Positions 31,164 through 39,089 of a stretch of DNA of 64,000 bases are shown here, piece after piece. The first letter of the stretch is position 1. Each line of letters begins with the position of its first letter. The position numbers and the translations under genes were made by a program. This stretch comes from Micromonospora halophytica (lineage in GTDB: Bacteria > Actinomycetota > Actinomycetes > Mycobacteriales > Micromonosporaceae), in NCBI RefSeq assembly GCF_900090245.1, contig NZ_FMDN01000003.1, positions 248,001-312,000 of the forward strand. Reading direction: 5' to 3'. The notes beneath the pieces are model-generated. The model searched no databases. It was not told the DNA's origin and saw only the letters and a list, made by a program, of their open reading frames with translations.

Positions 31164-32120
31164 TCAGCCGCCGCCGGCGCGTAGCGCCCGGGCCCCCAGC
31201 TCGCGCAGGTGGGCGCGGAGTTCGGGTGGCTCGTGCACCTCGACCTCGCAGCCCAGCGTGGTCAGCCGGAACGCCAGCCAGTCGAGGGTGTCGGTGTACG
31301 AGACGAGCCGGCAGGTCCGCGCGTCGACCGGCGCCAGGTCGGCGTCGCCGAGCCGCTCGCGTACCTGGTCGACCGGCGCGTGCAGGGTGGCCACCGCCCG
31401 GTAGGTGGGGGCGAGCCGGAGCAGCCTGTCGTACACGTAGGTGGCCGCGTCCGGGGCCGGGAGCTGCCGGGGCACGGCCCGTGCGCCGGTGTTCGTCGCC
31501 CCGTCGATCCGGTCCAGCCGGTAGATCCGCCAGTCGTCGCGGTCGTTGTCGTGCCCGACCAGGTACCACCGTCGCCCGGCCGAGACCAACCGGTACGGGT
31601 CGACGTGCCGGCGGCTCCGCGCGCCGTCGTGCCCCCGGTAGCCGAACCGGACCCGCTGCCGGCCCGTGATCGCCGCGGCGAGGGTGGTGAGCAGCTCAGG
31701 GTCGACGGGGTCGGGGGTGCCGAACGGCGCCATCGGCACGGTGGCCGTGGTGAGGTTGCGGACCCGGTGCCGCAGCCGGGACGGCAGCACCTGGTCGAGC
31801 TTGGTCAGCGCCCGCAGGGCGGCCTCCTCGATGCCGGTCACCGCCTGCCGGGCGGCCGTACGCAGCCCGACGGCGACGGCGACGGCCTCCTCGTCGTCGA
31901 GCAGCAGCGGCGGCATCGCCGCTCCGGCGACCAGCCGGTAACCGCCGGTCACGCCGAGGCGCGCCTCGACCGGGTAGCCGAGTTCGCGCAGCCGGTCCAC
32001 GTCCCGCCGGATCGTGCGGGGGCTCACCGCCAGCCGCTCGGCCAGTTCGCTGCCCGGCCACTCGCGGGGGGTCTGGAGCAGGGAGAGCAACCGGAGCAGC
32101 CGCCCGGCGGTGTCGGTCAT
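31164..32120 (-). CDS. WYL domain transcriptional regulator (HTH_11 / YafY type)
   Basis: 318 residues. The N-terminal winged helix-turn-helix is WPGSELAERLAVSPRTIRRD then VDRLRELGYPVEARLGVTGG. The central WYL domain has PYRLVSAGRRWYLVGHDNDR then DDWRIYRLDRI, with the ligand- or nucleic-acid-binding residues typical of the family, and a C-terminal WCX-like extension follows. WYL regulators sense small ligands or nucleic acids. ATG 32120 starts a signal-free protein. It is separated by 44 bp from the peptidase gene of the osmoprotectant operon and could be its last gene, or act alone. Confidence 0.88.
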   Translation of the reverse strand: MTDTAGRLLRLLSLLQTPREWPGSELAERLAVSPRTIRRDVDRLRELGYPVEARLGVTGGYRLVAGAAMPPLLLDDEEAVAVAVGLRTAARQAVTGIEEAALRALTKLDQVLPSRLRHRVRNLTTATVPMAPFGTPDPVDPELLTTLAAAITGRQRVRFGYRGHDGARSRRHVDPYRLVSAGRRWYLVGHDNDRDDWRIYRLDRIDGATNTGARAVPRQLPAPDAATYVYDRLLRLAPTYRAVATLHAPVDQVRERLGDADLAPVDARTCRLVSYTDTLDWLAFRLTTLGCEVEVHEPPELRAHLRELGARALRAGGG

Positions 32121-32164
32121 GAAGGTCAGCGTGCCAGCGAACGAGGACGGGAACTGACCTGGAA

Positions 32165-33340
32165 TCAGTCGATGCCGATCGGGCCCTCGCGCGGGCCCTC
32201 CTCGTTTGCCGGCTGCACCGCCAGCGACGGGAAGTCGGCCAGGTCGCCCTCGGGCTCGGCGTCCCACTCCGGGAAGACCAGGTCGCTCTGCAGGTAGAGG
32301 CAGAGCAACTGGGTGAGGTGGCGCAGCCCGTCCAGGTGGGTGCGCTCGTGCCCGTGGGTGGCGTCCACCCCGAAGCCGAGCAGCGCCACCCGGGCGTGCG
32401 CGCCCGCCTCGACCGCCGCCGCCACGTCCGAGCGGTAGTACTCGAAGACGTCGCGGACCAGGTCGACCCCGTGCTCCTTCGCGATCGAGGCGAGGTTGCG
32501 GGTCAGGTGGTAGTCGAACGGGCCCACGCCGTCGCCCATCGCCAGGGTCGCCGCGTGTTCCCGGGACTGCTGACCGGGGGCGACCACCGCCGCGTCCACC
32601 GAGACGATCTCCGCCACGTCCGGGTCGAGGCCGTGGCTGGCGCCGTGGCCGATCTCCTCGGTGACGGTGACCAGCAGGTGCGCGGTGACCACCGGGGTGA
32701 TCCCGGCGTCCACGATCGCCTTGAGCGCGGTCAGCACCGCGGCCACACCGGCCTTGTCGTCCAGGTGCCGCGACTTGACGTACCCGGACGGAGTGATCAT
32801 CGGGTTCGGCAGGAACGCCACGAAGTCGCCCGCGTCGATGCCGAGCGCGCGGAGCCCGGCGATGTCCTCGACCGGCTCGTCCACCCGCACCTCGACCTGC
32901 TCCCAACCGACACCCTGAAGGTCGACGGCCTCGTTGTAGCGGTGCCCGCTGGCCTTGAGCGGGAGCACCTGGCCGGTGATCACGCGGTCCAGGTCGTCGG
33001 TGAAGATCCGTACGTGCGCGCCCTCGGCGAACCGGGCGCTGTGCGTGCCGATCGTCTTCAGCTCCAGCCGGCCGTTCTCCTTCAGCCGTTTCACCATGCC
33101 GCCGATGGTGTCGGTGTGCACCACGATCGCCCGGTCGGCCCCGGTCTGCCGGGGGCCCGGCAGGCAGGCGCTGAGCGCCCCGCGCCGGGTCAGCGTCGAC
33201 GGGATCCCGAGGGCGGAGAGGCGTTCGCCCACGTACTGCTGGACGTGGTCGGTACGCCCCGACGGGCTGGGGATCTCCAGCAACTCCAGCAGCACCTGGC
33301 GCAGATAGTCCAGGTCGATCTCCAGCGGCTTGAGACTCAC
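32165..33340 (-). CDS. M42 family peptidase of the NAGGN osmoprotectant system
   Basis: 391-residue metallopeptidase of family M42 (glutamyl aminopeptidase / deblocking aminopeptidase). Metal ligands are in VVHTDTIGG (His), SRHLDDKAGVAA (Asp), TEEIGHGA (catalytic Glu and ligand) and VDAAV (Asp), with a C-terminal ATHGHERTH. This subfamily is found next to N-acetylglutaminylglutamine amide genes and may hydrolyse or recycle the dipeptide. GTG 33340 overlaps the upstream stop (GTGA). It is the third gene of the operon. Confidence 0.88.
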   Translation of the reverse strand: MSLKPLEIDLDYLRQVLLELLEIPSPSGRTDHVQQYVGERLSALGIPSTLTRRGALSACLPGPRQTGADRAIVVHTDTIGGMVKRLKENGRLELKTIGTHSARFAEGAHVRIFTDDLDRVITGQVLPLKASGHRYNEAVDLQGVGWEQVEVRVDEPVEDIAGLRALGIDAGDFVAFLPNPMITPSGYVKSRHLDDKAGVAAVLTALKAIVDAGITPVVTAHLLVTVTEEIGHGASHGLDPDVAEIVSVDAAVVAPGQQSREHAATLAMGDGVGPFDYHLTRNLASIAKEHGVDLVRDVFEYYRSDVAAAVEAGAHARVALLGFGVDATHGHERTHLDGLRHLTQLLCLYLQSDLVFPEWDAEPEGDLADFPSLAVQPANEEGPREGPIGID

Positions 33341-35166
33341 GCGACGCCTCCCGGCCCGGCCGGGCTCCACAGCCGCTGCGGCGCCCGGGTGCCGGGGAAG
33401 AGCAGGTCCACGAAACGTTCGGCGGTCGGCTGGGGCTCGTGGTTGGCCAGCCCCGGCCGTTCGTTCGCCTCGATGAAGACGTGCTCGGGTCGGTCGGGGG
33501 AGGCGACCAGCAGGTCGAGCCCGGTCACCGGAATGTCCAGCGCCCGGCTCGCCGCCACGCAGGCCTCGGCGATGGTGGGATGCAGTTCGGCCGTCACGTC
33601 ATGGATCGTCCCACCGGTGTGCAGGTTCGCGGTACGCCGCACCGCCAGCACCTGTCCCTCGGTCAGCACGTCGTGCATCCGGTACCCGGCCTCCGCCACC
33701 ACCTCGCGGGTCATGTCGTCGATCGGGATCCGGGACTCGCCTCCGGTCGCGGCGGCCCGCCGGCGGCTCTGCCGCTCGATCAGCTCGGTGACGTCGTGGA
33801 CACCGTCCCCGGTGATCTGCGCCGGCCGGCGTACCGCCGCCGCCACCACCTCGTGGTCGATGACGACCACCCGCAGGTCCTCGCCGGCCCGCATCTCCTC
33901 GATCAGCACGTCGGGGCAGAACCGCCGGGCCAGGTGCACCGCCGCGGTCAGCGCCTGCGGCGTGCGTACGCCGACGGTGATGCCGTTGCCCTGCTCGCCC
34001 CGGGCCGGCTTGACCACGACCGGGCCGACGTCCTCCAGGAAGGCCAGGTCGTCCGGCTCGCCGGTGGCGGTCCGCCCACGCGGCACCGACAGCCCCGCCT
34101 CGGTGAGGATGCGCCGGGTGACCCGCTTGTCGTCGCAGCGGCTCATCGCCACCGCCGAGGTCAGCTCCGACAGCGACTCCCGGGTGTGGACGGTCCGGCC
34201 GCCGTTGCTCAGCCGCAGCTCGCCCCAGTGCGCGTCGGTCACCTCCACCCGGATGCCGCGCCGCATCGCCTCGTCGGCGACGATCCTCGCGTACGGGTTG
34301 AGCTCGTCGTAGCCCTCAGGGGCGGCGGGCAGGAAGAGCCGCTCGTTGATCGGGTTCTTCCGCTTCACGCAGAGCGTGTTGGTGCGGTGGAAGCCCAACC
34401 GCTCGTACAGCCGGATCGCGCCGGAGTTCTCCGCCAGCACCGACAGGTCGACGAAGGCGCGGCCGCGTTCGTCCAGCCGGTCGGCCAGCGCGGTGAGCAG
34501 CGCCTGGCCGGTGCCGGGCGGCGCGGAGTTGAAGTCGACGGTCAGGCACCAGAGGCTCGCGCCGTCGTCCGGGTCGGCGAAGACCGCCACGTGGTCCACC
34601 CCGGTGATGGTGCCGACGATCTCACCGGTGCTCCCCTCGGCGACCAGGTGCAGGAAACGGTCGCTGCGGGCGTTGTCCACCAGCACCTCGACCGGCGCGG
34701 TGACCATGCCGTTGCACGCGTAGATCCGGTTCACCGCGTCCGCGTCGTCGGCGTCGCGCAGCGGGCGGATCACCAGCCCCGGCACCTCGCCGCCGTCGTC
34801 GATGGCCGCCGGCCGCCGCTCGCCGAGCGGCAGCCGGTAGGTTAGCGACGGGTCGATGAACAGCTCGTCGGGGAGCCGGGAGACCAGCACGTGCGGATCG
34901 CGCAGGTAGATGCAGATGTCCCGCGCGCCGGCCGCCTCGGAGCGCAGCACGTCCGCCACGTCCGCCTGGTCGGTGAAGGTCTGCCCGAAGACCAGCCGTC
35001 CCCAGCCGCAGTCCAGCACCACGTCCGCCGCGCCGGTGGTCCGCTCGCGCGGTTCGGGTGCGCCGGGAGCCACCGGGTCGCCGCCGGGGCCGACCCGCTC
35101 CCGGCGTCGGCCCAGCACCCGCTCCCGGTCGGTCCGGGCCGCGCCGGTCGCCAACGTCTCGGTCAC
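33337..35166 (-). CDS. ngg: N-acetylglutaminylglutamine synthetase (GNAT + ATP-grasp fusion)
   Basis: 609-residue two-domain enzyme. The central GNAT domain (about residues 130-280; SLWCLTVDFNSAPPGTGQAL and GAIRLYERLGFHRTN) acetylates glutamine, and the C-terminal ATP-grasp domain (about 340-590; VGPVVVKPARGEQGNGITVG and EHVFIEANERPGLANHEPQP) ligates the second glutamine. The N-terminal part before the GNAT is poorly conserved. It makes the dipeptide that the asparagine-synthetase-like protein then amidates. GTG 35166 starts two bases after the upstream TGA. This system is best known from Sinorhizobium and Pseudomonas. Confidence 0.9.
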   Translation of the reverse strand: MTETLATGAARTDRERVLGRRRERVGPGGDPVAPGAPEPRERTTGAADVVLDCGWGRLVFGQTFTDQADVADVLRSEAAGARDICIYLRDPHVLVSRLPDELFIDPSLTYRLPLGERRPAAIDDGGEVPGLVIRPLRDADDADAVNRIYACNGMVTAPVEVLVDNARSDRFLHLVAEGSTGEIVGTITGVDHVAVFADPDDGASLWCLTVDFNSAPPGTGQALLTALADRLDERGRAFVDLSVLAENSGAIRLYERLGFHRTNTLCVKRKNPINERLFLPAAPEGYDELNPYARIVADEAMRRGIRVEVTDAHWGELRLSNGGRTVHTRESLSELTSAVAMSRCDDKRVTRRILTEAGLSVPRGRTATGEPDDLAFLEDVGPVVVKPARGEQGNGITVGVRTPQALTAAVHLARRFCPDVLIEEMRAGEDLRVVVIDHEVVAAAVRRPAQITGDGVHDVTELIERQSRRRAAATGGESRIPIDDMTREVVAEAGYRMHDVLTEGQVLAVRRTANLHTGGTIHDVTAELHPTIAEACVAASRALDIPVTGLDLLVASPDRPEHVFIEANERPGLANHEPQPTAERFVDLLFPGTRAPQRLWSPAGPGGVA

Positions 35167-35168
35167 GG

Positions 35169-36953
35169 TCAGTCGATTCCGTGGCTCTGGAGCCACATTT
35201 CCAGGAGTCCCAGTTGCCACAGCTTGTTTCCGTTCAACGGGGTCAGTTCGGCGTTCGGATCGGCGAGCAGCGCGTCGACGTAGTCGGCCCGGAACAGGTC
35301 CCGGCGGCGGGCGGCGGGCGCGGAGAGCGCGTCGCGTACCCGGTCGAGGAGCTTGCCCTCGAGGTGGGTGAGGCCCGGCACCGGGAAGTAGCCCTTCGGC
35401 CGGTCGATGACCTCGTGCGGGAGGACCCGGCGGCCGATCTCCTTGAGCACGCCCTTGCCGCCCTGGGCCAGCTTCAGCTCCGGCGGGCAGCTCGCGGCGA
35501 GTTCCACGAACTCGTGGTCGAGGAACGGCACCCGGGCCTCCAGCCCGTGCGCCATGGTCATGTTGTCGACCCGCTTCACCGGGTCGTCGGTGAGCATGAT
35601 CTGGGTGTCGATCCGCAGGCCGGCGTCGACCGCGGTGTCCGCCCCGGCCCGGGCCAGGTGCGCGGCGACGAACTCCCGCGCCGGGTCGCCGTCGGCCAGC
35701 CAGTCCGGGTTCAGCACCCGGGCCAGGCCGGCCGCGTCCCGGTCGAAGAACGCCGCGGCGTACGTCTCGAGCGCCTGCTCCCGGTCGATGCCGGCGAGCG
35801 GCGGGTACCAGTGGTAGCCGCCCAGGATCTCGTCCGCGCCCTGGCCTGACTGGACCACCTTGACGTGCTTGGCGACCTCCTGGCTGAGCAGGTAGAACGC
35901 GACGCAGTCGTGGCTGACCATCGGCTCGCTCATCGCCGCCACGGCCGCCTCCAGCGGCGGCACCAGGTCCTGGGCGGCCACCCGGAGCTGGTGGTGGTCG
36001 GTGCCGAAGGTCTTCGCGACCAGGTCGGAGTAGACGAACTCGTCGCCCTCCCGACCGCCGACGGCGTCGAAGCCGATGGAGAAGGTGGCCAGACCGGTCT
36101 GCCCCTCGCCGGCCAGCAGCGCGACGACCAGGCTGGAGTCGAGCCCGCCGGAGAGCAGCACACCGACCGGCACGTCGGCGACCATCCGGCGGCGTACGGC
36201 GGTGGTCAGCGACTCCAGCAGCGCGTCCTGCCAGTCCTGCTCGGACCAGCCGGCGCGCTCGGTGGCGCGGGTGAAGGCCGGGTCCCAGTAGACCCGCTCG
36301 TGGGTACGGCCGTCCGGCTCGTACACCCGGACGGTGGCCGGGGGGAGTTTGGCGACGCCGCGCAGGATGGTGCGCGGTGGCGGCACGATGCTGTGGAAGC
36401 TGAGGTAGTGCGCCAGCGCGACCGGGTCGATGGAGGTGTCGATCCCGCCACCGGCCAGCAGCGCCGGCAGGGTGCTGGCGAAGCGCACCACACCCGGGGT
36501 CTCGGCCAGGTAGAGCGGCTTGATGCCGAGCCGGTCCCGGGCCAGCACCAGCCGGCCGGTGTCCCGCTCGGTGATGGCGACGGCGAACATGCCGATCAGG
36601 TGGTCGACGAAGTCGAGCCCCCACTCGGCGTACGCCTTGACGACCACCTCGCTGTCGCCGCTGGAGAAGAAGCGGTGGCCCTTGGCCTGCAGCTCCTCGC
36701 GCAGCTCGCGGTAGTTGTAGACGCAGCCGTTGAAGACGCCGGTGAGCCCGGCGTCCGGGTCGACCAGTGGTTGGCCGCTCGCCGCCGACAGGTCGATGAT
36801 CTTCAGACGTCGGTGCCCGAGGGCGACAGGCCCCTGGGACCAGACCCCACTGTCGTCGGGCCCTCGGTCACTCATCGTGGCCGCCATCCGCTCCACCGCC
36901 GCGACATCGGCGCGTGAGCCGTCACGTCGGAACTCCCCAGCCAGTCCGCACAT
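35169..36953 (-). CDS. asnO: N-acetylglutaminylglutamine amidotransferase (asparagine synthetase family)
   Basis: 594-residue class II glutamine amidotransferase. ATG 36953 is immediately followed by Cys2 (MCGLAGEF), the nucleophile after Met removal, so upstream extensions of the frame are wrong. The glutaminase domain has RGPDDSG, HRRLKIIDLS and GVFNGCVYNYRELR; the synthetase domain has the PP-loop SGGLDSSLVV and SGQGADEILGGYHWY. It amidates the C-terminus of acetylated Gln-Gln to give the osmoprotectant NAGGN. It is the first gene of the asnO-ngg-M42 operon, divergent from a small membrane protein gene across about 300 bp. Confidence 0.9.
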   Translation of the reverse strand: MCGLAGEFRRDGSRADVAAVERMAATMSDRGPDDSGVWSQGPVALGHRRLKIIDLSAASGQPLVDPDAGLTGVFNGCVYNYRELREELQAKGHRFFSSGDSEVVVKAYAEWGLDFVDHLIGMFAVAITERDTGRLVLARDRLGIKPLYLAETPGVVRFASTLPALLAGGGIDTSIDPVALAHYLSFHSIVPPPRTILRGVAKLPPATVRVYEPDGRTHERVYWDPAFTRATERAGWSEQDWQDALLESLTTAVRRRMVADVPVGVLLSGGLDSSLVVALLAGEGQTGLATFSIGFDAVGGREGDEFVYSDLVAKTFGTDHHQLRVAAQDLVPPLEAAVAAMSEPMVSHDCVAFYLLSQEVAKHVKVVQSGQGADEILGGYHWYPPLAGIDREQALETYAAAFFDRDAAGLARVLNPDWLADGDPAREFVAAHLARAGADTAVDAGLRIDTQIMLTDDPVKRVDNMTMAHGLEARVPFLDHEFVELAASCPPELKLAQGGKGVLKEIGRRVLPHEVIDRPKGYFPVPGLTHLEGKLLDRVRDALSAPAARRRDLFRADYVDALLADPNAELTPLNGNKLWQLGLLEMWLQSHGID

Positions 36954-37261
36954 GCCAGGCAATGCTGCCAGAGAGTATTGCGATTTGCCTGTTGAGACCA
37001 TGACAGTCAGGTAACAGGGTTGCTATCATCCGCGCCCGCGCCAACCAGGTCCGTGATCCCGCCCGGGGCACTGGCGTTCCGTGTCCGTGCAGGTCACGCT
37101 GCGAGGATCCGGCCGGGTCGCCCGTGTGACAAAGACCGCACCGACGTGACGGCGTCGAGCCGGGACACCCGGAGGAGTGGACGCCGGTCGGCTACGCTCC
37201 GCCCACCGCCGGCAGTGAGGGGCGGTGCCGTGAGACGAGGTGGAGCCGGCTCGTCGCGCTC
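36954..37261. other. Divergent intergenic region upstream of asnO
   Basis: About 308 bp between asnO and the small ORFs on the plus strand. The asnO side is less GC-rich than its surroundings (AATCGCAATACTCTC on the minus strand, near 36970-36985), as expected of an osmotically controlled promoter, but I cannot place -10 and -35 boxes with confidence. There is no strong hairpin or repeat. Confidence 0.4.
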
Positions 37262-37330
37262 GTGACGACCTGGTGCGGATGGCTGGTGATCGTGGCCCTG
37301 ATGAGCCTCAACTCCCGGCGGAGGGGGTGA
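37262..37330 (+). CDS. Candidate 22-residue membrane microprotein
   Basis: GTG 37262 opens a 22-codon frame ending TGA 37328-37330. The product has one hydrophobic helix (GWLVIVALMSL) and a basic tail (NSRRRG), the usual make-up of small membrane proteins. It ends three bases before the start of the next gene. No good ribosome binding site precedes it, and the frame is open further upstream without a start codon, so it may be chance. Confidence 0.3.
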   Translation: MTTWCGWLVIVALMSLNSRRRG

Positions 37331-37333
37331 CTC

Positions 37334-37660
37334 GTGCCGGCCGAATTCCGGGGCACCCTGGCCGCGCTCGAACCGTGGCTGGTGTCCGCGGCCCTGGCGG
37401 GCTGGTGGATCTATGTGCTGGTGCGCGCCGTCCGTTCGCGGGCGGTGCCCTGGCGGTTCAAGGTGTGGTCCGTGCTCGCCTACCCGGTCGGCGTCGGCGC
37501 GCTTCTCCTGCCGCGACTGGAGTTTCCGCTCGGCGTGGCGTTCCTGGTGCTCGTCGTGATCGGCTTCGTGCTGGACGGGTTGTGGTTGCGGACGGACCTG
37601 CTGGGTCGGTTCGACGACCCGGCGCGTCCTTCGCGACCGGGTCGTCACCGCAACCGGTAA
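37334..37660 (+). CDS. Small membrane protein, unknown function
   Basis: 108 residues with three predicted transmembrane helices (WLVSAALAGWWIYVLVRAV, VWSVLAYPVGVGALLLP, LGVAFLVLVVIGFVLDGLW) and a basic Pro/Arg-rich end. No family recognised. GTG 37334 has a CGGAGGGGG ribosome binding site six bases upstream. It is convergent with msrA. Confidence 0.65.
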   Translation: MPAEFRGTLAALEPWLVSAALAGWWIYVLVRAVRSRAVPWRFKVWSVLAYPVGVGALLLPRLEFPLGVAFLVLVVIGFVLDGLWLRTDLLGRFDDPARPSRPGRHRNR

Positions 37661-37709
37661 CCGGCGCTGCCGGCCGGGTGGAGGCTGACGCGAGCGCCCG
37701 TCGACCTGC

Positions 37710-37730
37710 CTCCGCCCTTTCCGGGCGGAG
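37710..37730. terminator. Short hairpin between convergent genes
   Basis: CTCCGCCC (37710-37717) pairs with GGGCGGAG (37723-37730) around TTTCC, ten bases before the end of msrA and 50 bp after the small membrane protein gene. Confidence 0.5.
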
Positions 37731-37740
37731 CCGGTCTCGG

Positions 37741-38403
37741 TCAGCCGGCCGTACGCGCCACGCCGACCGGGCAGCTCAGCCCGTTCGGGCCGTGGTTGCA
37801 GTACCCGTTCGGGTTCTTCGTCGCTGCCAGGTACTGCTGGTGGTGGTCCTCGGCGAGGAAGTAGTCACCGAGCGGTGCGATCTCCGTGGTGATCTCGCCC
37901 TTGCCGGCCCGGGCCACGATCGGGGCGAACGCGTCGCGGGACGCCTGCGCGGTGGCCAGCTGCTCGTCGGTCGTGGTGTAGATGGTCGAGCGGTACTGGG
38001 TGCCGACGTCGTTGCCCTGGCGCATGCCCTGGGTCGGGTCGTGGTTCTCCCAGAAGACCTTGAGCAGGTCCTCGTAGCTGATCTGCGTCGGGTCGTAGAC
38101 CACCTGGACCACCTCGGCGTGCCCGGTCCGGCCCGAGCAGACCTCCTCGTACGTCGGATTCGCCGTGTAGCCGCCCGCGTAGCCGGCGGAGGTGGTGAGC
38201 ACCCCCGGCAGGGTCCAGAACAGTCGCTCGGCGCCCCAGAAACAGCCCATCCCGAAGACCGCGACCTGCGAACCGGCCGGGAACGGGCCCTTCAGCGAGG
38301 AGCCGAGCACCTCGTGACGGTCGGTGATCGGCATGGCGATCGGCCGGCCCGGCAGGGCCTGGTCGGGGGTGATCATGTCGGCCTTCATACGGCGCAGGAA
38401 CAC
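37741..38403 (-). CDS. msrA: Peptide-methionine (S)-S-oxide reductase MsrA
   Basis: 220-residue repair enzyme that reduces methionine S-sulfoxide. The catalytic Cys54 is in [13 protein letters not shown]; the conserved [27 protein letters not shown] and DHHQQYLA motifs follow. Near the end [15 protein letters not shown] holds the two recycling cysteines used with thioredoxin. The N-terminus is about 45 residues longer than the minimal domain, as in the E. coli type. GTG 38403 has GAGAGGAG seven bases upstream. Confidence 0.96.
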   Translation of the reverse strand: MFLRRMKADMITPDQALPGRPIAMPITDRHEVLGSSLKGPFPAGSQVAVFGMGCFWGAERLFWTLPGVLTTSAGYAGGYTANPTYEEVCSGRTGHAEVVQVVYDPTQISYEDLLKVFWENHDPTQGMRQGNDVGTQYRSTIYTTTDEQLATAQASRDAFAPIVARAGKGEITTEIAPLGDYFLAEDHHQQYLAATKNPNGYCNHGPNGLSCPVGVARTAG

Positions 38404-38477
38404 GGTGGGACTCCTCTCGTACCTCTCCCCGCGTGCAACGCCGCCGGGCCTGACTTCCTTACCCGCGCTGCCGGCGC

Positions 38478-38897
38478 TCAGGCCGCCGGCAGCGCGGCGG
38501 CGACCCGGTCGGCGTACTCCTGCGCCTCGGCGTCGTCGGCGTAGCGGGTGCGCGGCCAGAAGAAGCCGCGCAGGCCGTCCCCCTTCGTCCTCGGTACCAC
38601 GTGGGTGTGCAGGTGCGGGACGGACTGGGACACCTTGTTGTTCATCGCCACGAACGTGCCACCGGCCCCCAGGCCGGTCTCCACCGCCACGGCCAGGCGT
38701 TGCACGAAACGGAAGTACCCGGGCAGCGAGTCGGCGGGCAGATCGGTCAGGGCGAGCATGTGGGTGCGGGGCACCACCAGCACGTGCCCCTTGAAGACCG
38801 GCCGGGTGTCGAGGAACGCCACCCCGTCCGCCTCGTCGGCGACCCGGAACGCGGGCACCTCGCCCGCCACGATCCCGCAGAACACGCATCCCGGCAC
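38478..38897 (-). CDS. HIT family protein
   Basis: 139-residue histidine-triad hydrolase acting on nucleotide phosphoramidates or dinucleotides. The triad HLHTHVVPR is at about residues 95-103; an N-terminal CVFC pair may bind zinc, as in Hint-like proteins; [11 protein letters not shown] is the usual central segment. The GTG start at 38897 precedes PGCVFCGI. It lies 74 bp upstream of msrA on the same strand. Confidence 0.92.
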   Translation of the reverse strand: MPGCVFCGIVAGEVPAFRVADEADGVAFLDTRPVFKGHVLVVPRTHMLALTDLPADSLPGYFRFVQRLAVAVETGLGAGGTFVAMNNKVSQSVPHLHTHVVPRTKGDGLRGFFWPRTRYADDAEAQEYADRVAAALPAA

Positions 38898-38940
38898 CCC
38901 GGCAGCCTATCCGCCGCCCGCCGCCCGCAAGCCGGGTGGC

Positions 38941-39020
38941 GTGATCGACTCCATGTCGCCGAAGTGGCGGTGTCAGCGGGTGCCCGACACCGCGATATCG
39001 CCGTAATGGAGTGGATCGAC
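38941..39020. repeat. Palindromic dispersed repeat, type 2, copy 1
   Basis: An imperfect palindrome of about 80 bp. The left arm begins GTGATCGACTCCATGTCGCC and ends GGCGGTGTC (38974); the right arm starts GACACCGCGATATCG and ends GGAGTGGATCGAC (39020). It lies between divergent genes (HIT protein and MetB). A degenerate copy is at 48977-49046. I associate this sequence with Micromonospora intergenic regions but could not check. Confidence 0.75.
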
Positions 39021-39076
39021 TCTGCTGCCCGCCGACGCGCGGTGCGGGTTCCAGGAGATGGGACAGCGGCGGCGAC

Positions 39077-39082
39077 TAACGT
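39077..39082 (+). promoter_or_regulatory. -10 hexamer TAACGT of a probable leaderless transcript
   Basis: TAACGT is followed by seven bases and ATG 39090 with no ribosome binding site. It supports the short MetB start over the open frame upstream. Confidence 0.55.
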
Positions 39083-39089
39083 CTCGGTC

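Noticed and set aside
36954..37001. Longer start of the asparagine-synthetase-like gene at 37001
   Set aside because: Class II amidotransferases need Cys directly after the first Met; only ATG 36953 gives that.
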